A DNA stretch of 16,392 nt, from assembly GCA_946543025.1 (NCBI GenBank), contig CAMNLN010000039.1:1-16392 (forward strand), read 5' to 3'. This DNA comes from an uncultured Verrucomicrobiota bacterium. GTDB taxonomy: Bacteria; Verrucomicrobiota; Kiritimatiellia; RFP12; UBA1067. The position numbers and the translations under genes are program-made. Positions 13,358-16,392 of this stretch are shown in pieces (positions within the stretch are counted from its first letter, which is position 1; each line of letters opens with the position of its first letter). The notes beneath the pieces were generated by a model. That model was not told the origin of the DNA. It did not search any database and saw only the letters and a list, made by a program, of their open reading frames with translations.

Positions 13358-13416
13358 GGCTCCCCCTCCATCACCTTCTGCGGCTTCAAGTTGCCTTTGC
13401 GCATCTCATTTGCCAT
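13354..13416 (-). CDS. 20-codon mini-ORF coupled to the AlbA_2 gene
   Basis: The frame starts MANEMRKGNLKPQ and ends at a TGA that overlaps the AlbA_2 ATG as ATGA, the same coupling seen twice in the uronate operon. It lies in the 143-nt gap after waaA. An in-frame TGA two codons upstream shows it is not the end of a longer ORF. Only a weak GAGAG precedes the start. It could be a leader peptide, a fragment of a lost gene, or chance; I recognise no homologue. Confidence 0.35.
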   Translation of the reverse strand: MANEMRKGNLKPQKVMEGEP

Positions 13417-13500
13417 AAGTCACTCTCGCTGTTTCAATCCTTTTGCCAACCTCCGCCGTTCCGTCCCGTTCCAACAGTCAGAGAATTTATCAGCTCGTCG

Positions 13501-14877
13501 TTACGCCCGCAGCCTTGCCAGCAGCTCGTCGGCGCAGCGGTCCACCACGCCGCGGCGGCGTTCGACCGCCGCCTGCGCGCGCGCTCCGAGCGCGGCCCGC
13601 GCCTCGGGATCGGCGAAAAGGCGCAGTATCTCGCGCTTCAGAGACGCCTCGTCCGGCACCTGCAGGATCGCCTCCGCCGCCAGCAGGTCGCTCATCACCG
13701 GCCTGAAGTTCTCCGTGTACGGCCCCACGAGCGTCGGCACGCCGCAGAGGCACGGCTCGATCATGTTTTGCGACCCGTGCTCGCACAGCGACTTGCCCAC
13801 GAACGCGACCGTCGAGATGCCGAAGAGGCCCATCATCTCGCCCGTGGTGTCGCAGAGGTATACTGGTGCCAGGCACCTGCTGGTGCATAGTGCGTTGCCT
13901 TCGCGCGAATCCTCGTGCTTCAGCTCCGCACTAGGCACTAAGCACGAAGCACTAGACACCCCCTTGGAACGCCGAACGCAGCCAAAACCTGCCTTTAGAA
14001 TATTGGCCTCCACGGCGTCGGCCTTCTCGAAGTGGCGAGGCGCGATCACGAGCTTCACCTCGGGCCGCGTCTTCGCAAGCTCGGCGTAGATGCGCAGCAA
14101 CGCCTCGTCCTCGCCCGGCCACGTGCTGCCGCCGAGCAGGATCTCGCCCGCGCCGATCCAGGCGCGCAACTCCTCCTCTTTGGGCGAATTGCGCTTCGCG
14201 ACGTCGAACTTGAACGAGCCGGTCACCGCCACCGTCGCGGGATCCGCGCCCGCGTCCGTGAGGCGCTTCGCGTCGAGGTCCGACTGCGCGAAGATCTTCG
14301 TGAAGCAGCGCAGCACCTCGCCGAAGAACCAGCGCAGCTTGCGGTAACGCGGCGCGCTGCGGTCCGAGACGCGCGCGTTGATGAGGAAGAGCGGAATGCC
14401 GCGCTTCTTCGCGGCGCGGATGAAGTTCGGCCAGATCTCGCTCTCGGTGAGGATGATCGCGCGCGGACGCGCCGCGTCAAGCGCGCGGCGGACGCAGCCG
14501 CCGAAGTCGAGCGGGTTGTAGATGAGCACGTCGTCCGGTCCCACCTGCCCTTCCGCCTGCTTCCAGCCAGTCGAGGACGTGGTGGAGAACACGAAGCGGA
14601 CCGACGGTTCCTTCGCCCGCAGTGCGCGCATCAGCTGCCCCGCCACGGCCACCTCGCCCACGCTCACCGCGTGAATCCAGATTGGCGGTTTGTGGCTCGT
14701 AGCTCGTGGCTCGTGGCGCAAAGCGGCAAGTATCTCATTCGGGTAGCGGCCGAAACGGTCGCCCATGCGCGCGCGGTAGCCGCCGCGCCGCTTCATGCGC
14801 AGGAGAAAGGACGGCAGCATCGCCACGTAGACGATGCCGAACAGAACGTTATAGATGAACCATTTCACGGCAGACAT
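13501..14877 (-). CDS. waaA: 3-deoxy-D-manno-octulosonic acid (Kdo) transferase
   Basis: WaaA adds Kdo from CMP-Kdo to the lipid A precursor at the inner membrane. Numbering from ATG 14877 (458 aa): an N-terminal membrane anchor at about 7-27, IHAVSVGEV with the catalytic glutamate at E75, TESEIWPN (144-151), GSTWPGEDE (250-258), APRHFE (279-284), DTTGEM (343-348) and GSQNMIEP (368-375). The family is usually about 420-430 aa; the excess is two in-frame repeat insertions, near residues 55-63 and 306-340. A GTG 36 nt upstream is a possible earlier start, but the hydrophobic anchor directly after MSAVKW favours 14877; neither has a strong ribosome site. The gene shows that the organism makes lipopolysaccharide. 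Confidence 0.92.
   Translation of the reverse strand: MSAVKWFIYNVLFGIVYVAMLPSFLLRMKRRGGYRARMGDRFGRYPNEILAALRHEPRATSHKPPIWIHAVSVGEVAVAGQLMRALRAKEPSVRFVFSTTSSTGWKQAEGQVGPDDVLIYNPLDFGGCVRRALDAARPRAIILTESEIWPNFIRAAKKRGIPLFLINARVSDRSAPRYRKLRWFFGEVLRCFTKIFAQSDLDAKRLTDAGADPATVAVTGSFKFDVAKRNSPKEEELRAWIGAGEILLGGSTWPGEDEALLRIYAELAKTRPEVKLVIAPRHFEKADAVEANILKAGFGCVRRSKGVSSASCLVPSAELKHEDSREGNALCTSRCLAPVYLCDTTGEMMGLFGISTVAFVGKSLCEHGSQNMIEPCLCGVPTLVGPYTENFRPVMSDLLAAEAILQVPDEASLKREILRLFADPEARAALGARAQAAVERRRGVVDRCADELLARLRA
13865..13955. repeat. heptamer array and small palindrome inserted in waaA
   Basis: Four 7-nt units (GCACTAG, with TAA and GAA variants) run from 13928 to 13955. To the left is the perfect inverted repeat GGTGCC-A-GGCACC at 13865-13877, followed by GGTGCATAGTGC in the sense opposite to the heptamers. 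The segment encodes SSASCLVPSAELKHEDS and neighbours, between GFGCVRRS and VYLCDTTGEM of WaaA, where no such residues are expected. Confidence 0.85.
14695..14715. repeat. heptamer array in waaA
   Basis: Three units of GCTCGT(A/G) are exactly 7 nt apart. On the coding strand they read HEPRATS, inserted between ILAALR and PPIWIHAVSVGE, shortly before the catalytic glutamate region. Confidence 0.85.
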
Positions 14878-14914
14878 TCTACCATATCTTGCCGTAGTCG
14901 TGGCAACGTTCACC

Positions 14915-16392
14915 CTAGCGATAACCGACCGGGGGCATCACTTCGAAGGAGATCGTCTGCCCCGCCTCGCCGAAGTAGCCGCCGAAGCCGACGCGGAACT
15001 GGCGGACCTTCGCCGGATCAAAAGCCGCCGTCTTGCCGGAATGGCCGTGACGCGCGAACAACGCGAACGGCACGTAAGACCGCACACGTCCCTTGTCGGC
15101 GAGCGAACGCCCCGCGTGGGCGAGGTACAGCGAGCCGTCCTCCATCGCCGCGAACACGAGAAGCTCCGGCGCAAACGGCTGATCGTCCTTCACTTCCGTC
15201 TCGACGGAAAGGCCGCGCATGCCGTCCACGCAGGGTGATGAGGCGTAGACGAACGGCACGAACATGAACGTGTCCACGCCACCCTTCAAGATGCACGCAC
15301 GCGCCCAGGCGGAGTTGTCCTCGCGTACCTTGCATTCAGCCTCCACATCGCGCGCCCGGGACAGCGTGCCCACCTTCGCGAGCGGCGCGCCGAGGGGCAT
15401 TACCGTGGGTATGAATTTCTTCTCGTCGAACGCGCGCCGCGCCTGCGCAAGCGGACGGACCGTCGTGAGAAGCACGGCACCGAACGGCGGCAGGTCGAGT
15501 ACGAGGCCGTCCACGCCCGCCGGCGCGGGGCCGTGCGCGCCCGTACGCGGATTCCACAGCTCGGCCGACGCGTTGCCGGCGAGGCGCACGGCCCCGCGCC
15601 ACGCGTCGGGCGAGTCGTTCAGCGCGAACACGACGTCACCTTCGGCCGTCCGCCGGCGCGCCACGCGCAGATGCGCCGTCTTCGCGTTCGCCGTGATGGC
15701 GAGGGGCGGCTCGAGAAGCGCGTCCACGACGTCGCAGAGCGAGGCGGTTTGCTGTCCCGCGAGGAACACGCCGCACCCGCCGACCGCGCTGCGCGCCACG
15801 CTGAACGAACGGGAACGCGCACCCTCGCCGAACATTTCCGCGCAGAGGCGCGTCGACGTCTCGTCCGGGAACGCGGCTTCGCTGTTCGCCGGGCACGCGC
15901 CCACGGCCACCACCGCGCCGCCAGCCTTCCAGAAGGCATGAACGTTTCGCAGCGCCGCCGTCGAGAGGGTTGTCGCCTGCGGCAGCACCACCACGCGCCA
16001 GCGCAGGTCGCCGCGCATGAGCGTATCGCCTGAAACCTTCGCCTCCGCAAGCGATGGCGCGTCCGCGAACATGAACGACCTCCCTCCCTCGAAGAGCGCC
16101 GCGCCGCAGCTGCGGAAGCACGTCGCCACGCGGGCGTTCTCCGGCCCGCCGCCGCCGTGCAAGCCCGGACGATACGTGGACATCAGCGCCTCCGCCGGAT
16201 AGAGCAACGCCACCTCGGCGGCGTTCTGTCCCTCGGACATCAGCGTGATCGTCCGGCCGATCGTCACGTTGATGCGGTTGATCTGCTCGCGCTTGAACGG
16301 CCCCCAGCGATAGTAGCTCGTGAACGTGTTCACGCCGCCCCACACGAGACGGTTGAGCGAGCCGACGATCTCGTCCTCGCTCACCTGGTAGA
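14915..16392 (-). CDS. large glycan-active protein, GH106 (alpha-L-rhamnosidase)-like (partial)
   Basis: The frame is open through the right edge; 492 C-terminal codons are visible. NRLVWGGVNTFTSYYRWGPF followed by an IGRTITLMSEGQNAAEVALLYP segment resembles the barrel end and adjoining domain of GH106-type alpha-L-rhamnosidases. The next domain (RWRVVVLPQATTLSTAALRN, FWKAGGAVVAVGACP) is a glutamine-amidotransferase-like fold often found there. A beta-sandwich follows (DVVFALNDSPDAWRGAVRLAG, LDLPPFGAVLLTT), then a C-terminal beta-rich module at about 330-489. Catalytic residues would be upstream of the window. The family assignment is from pattern memory and moderate. The stop lies 37 nt before the waaA start. 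Confidence 0.65.
   Translation of the reverse strand, partial: YQVSEDEIVGSLNRLVWGGVNTFTSYYRWGPFKREQINRINVTIGRTITLMSEGQNAAEVALLYPAEALMSTYRPGLHGGGGPENARVATCFRSCGAALFEGGRSFMFADAPSLAEAKVSGDTLMRGDLRWRVVVLPQATTLSTAALRNVHAFWKAGGAVVAVGACPANSEAAFPDETSTRLCAEMFGEGARSRSFSVARSAVGGCGVFLAGQQTASLCDVVDALLEPPLAITANAKTAHLRVARRRTAEGDVVFALNDSPDAWRGAVRLAGNASAELWNPRTGAHGPAPAGVDGLVLDLPPFGAVLLTTVRPLAQARRAFDEKKFIPTVMPLGAPLAKVGTLSRARDVEAECKVREDNSAWARACILKGGVDTFMFVPFVYASSPCVDGMRGLSVETEVKDDQPFAPELLVFAAMEDGSLYLAHAGRSLADKGRVRSYVPFALFARHGHSGKTAAFDPAKVRQFRVGFGGYFGEAGQTISFEVMPPVGYR

Noticed and set aside
13420..13500. Open frame directly after the waaA stop, in the same frame
   Set aside because: It has 26 codons with no ATG or ribosome site and ends in TGA; nothing suggests readthrough of the waaA TAA.
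13358..13500. Promoter for the AlbA_2 gene in the gap after waaA
   Set aside because: TTGGCA and TTGAAA resemble -35 boxes, but no acceptable -10 occurs at 16-18 nt from either.

Overview
The window is a G+C-rich, tightly packed stretch of a Gram-negative bacterial chromosome in which every supportable gene is read from the minus strand. A lipid A Kdo transferase (waaA) shows an LPS-bearing cell. Secreted or large glycan-active proteins, a uronate catabolic operon, and many short repeat arrays inside coding sequence suggest an uncultured glycan degrader of the PVC group (Kiritimatiellota, Lentisphaerota or Verrucomicrobiota). That placement is an inference from gene content and protein style; no rRNA or marker gene is present.

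Layout in transcription order, right to left. (1) 16392-14915: partial large glycan-active protein, GH106-like. (2) 14877-13501: waaA. (3) 13416-7827: a defence-like block made of a 20-codon mini-ORF, a Schlafen AlbA_2 ATP-binding protein, a shortened stand-alone RapZ C-domain protein, an MmeI-type (type IIG/IIL) restriction-methyltransferase, a four-helix-bundle protein, and a 19-codon fossil that looks like the first residues of a second AlbA_2 gene. (4) 7817-4257: a secreted TIM-barrel glycan-active protein and a membrane-anchored metallophosphoesterase, separated by 6 nt. (5) 4260-1: a promoter followed by a uronate operon, SSS-family symporter, glucuronate isomerase (uxaC) and an SDR reductase (probable fructuronate reductase), joined by ATGA stop/start overlaps. 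The operon would import a uronate, isomerise it and reduce the product; the upstream glycan-active proteins could release such sugars.

The most striking object is inside uxaC. A 1031-bp element (1319-2349) sits in the gene and keeps it open in frame, giving 756 codons where about 470 are normal. It encodes a complete-looking REP-associated tyrosine transposase (RAYT, HUH/Y1 type). This is bracketed by two nearly identical clusters of a 19-nt palindrome (AACGGGCG-NNN-CGCCCGTT), and one further palindrome lies inside the RAYT itself. The outermost 15 bp form a perfect inverted repeat. Both halves of uxaC retain their conserved motifs.

The second theme is short tandem arrays with exact periods of 7, 8, 9 or 11 nt in uxaC, the MmeI-like enzyme (three arrays), the AlbA_2 gene and waaA (two arrays). 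All lie in coding sequence, all keep the reading frame, and two are built as inverted pairs. They suggest repeated, frame-tolerant oligonucleotide insertion or expansion into genes.
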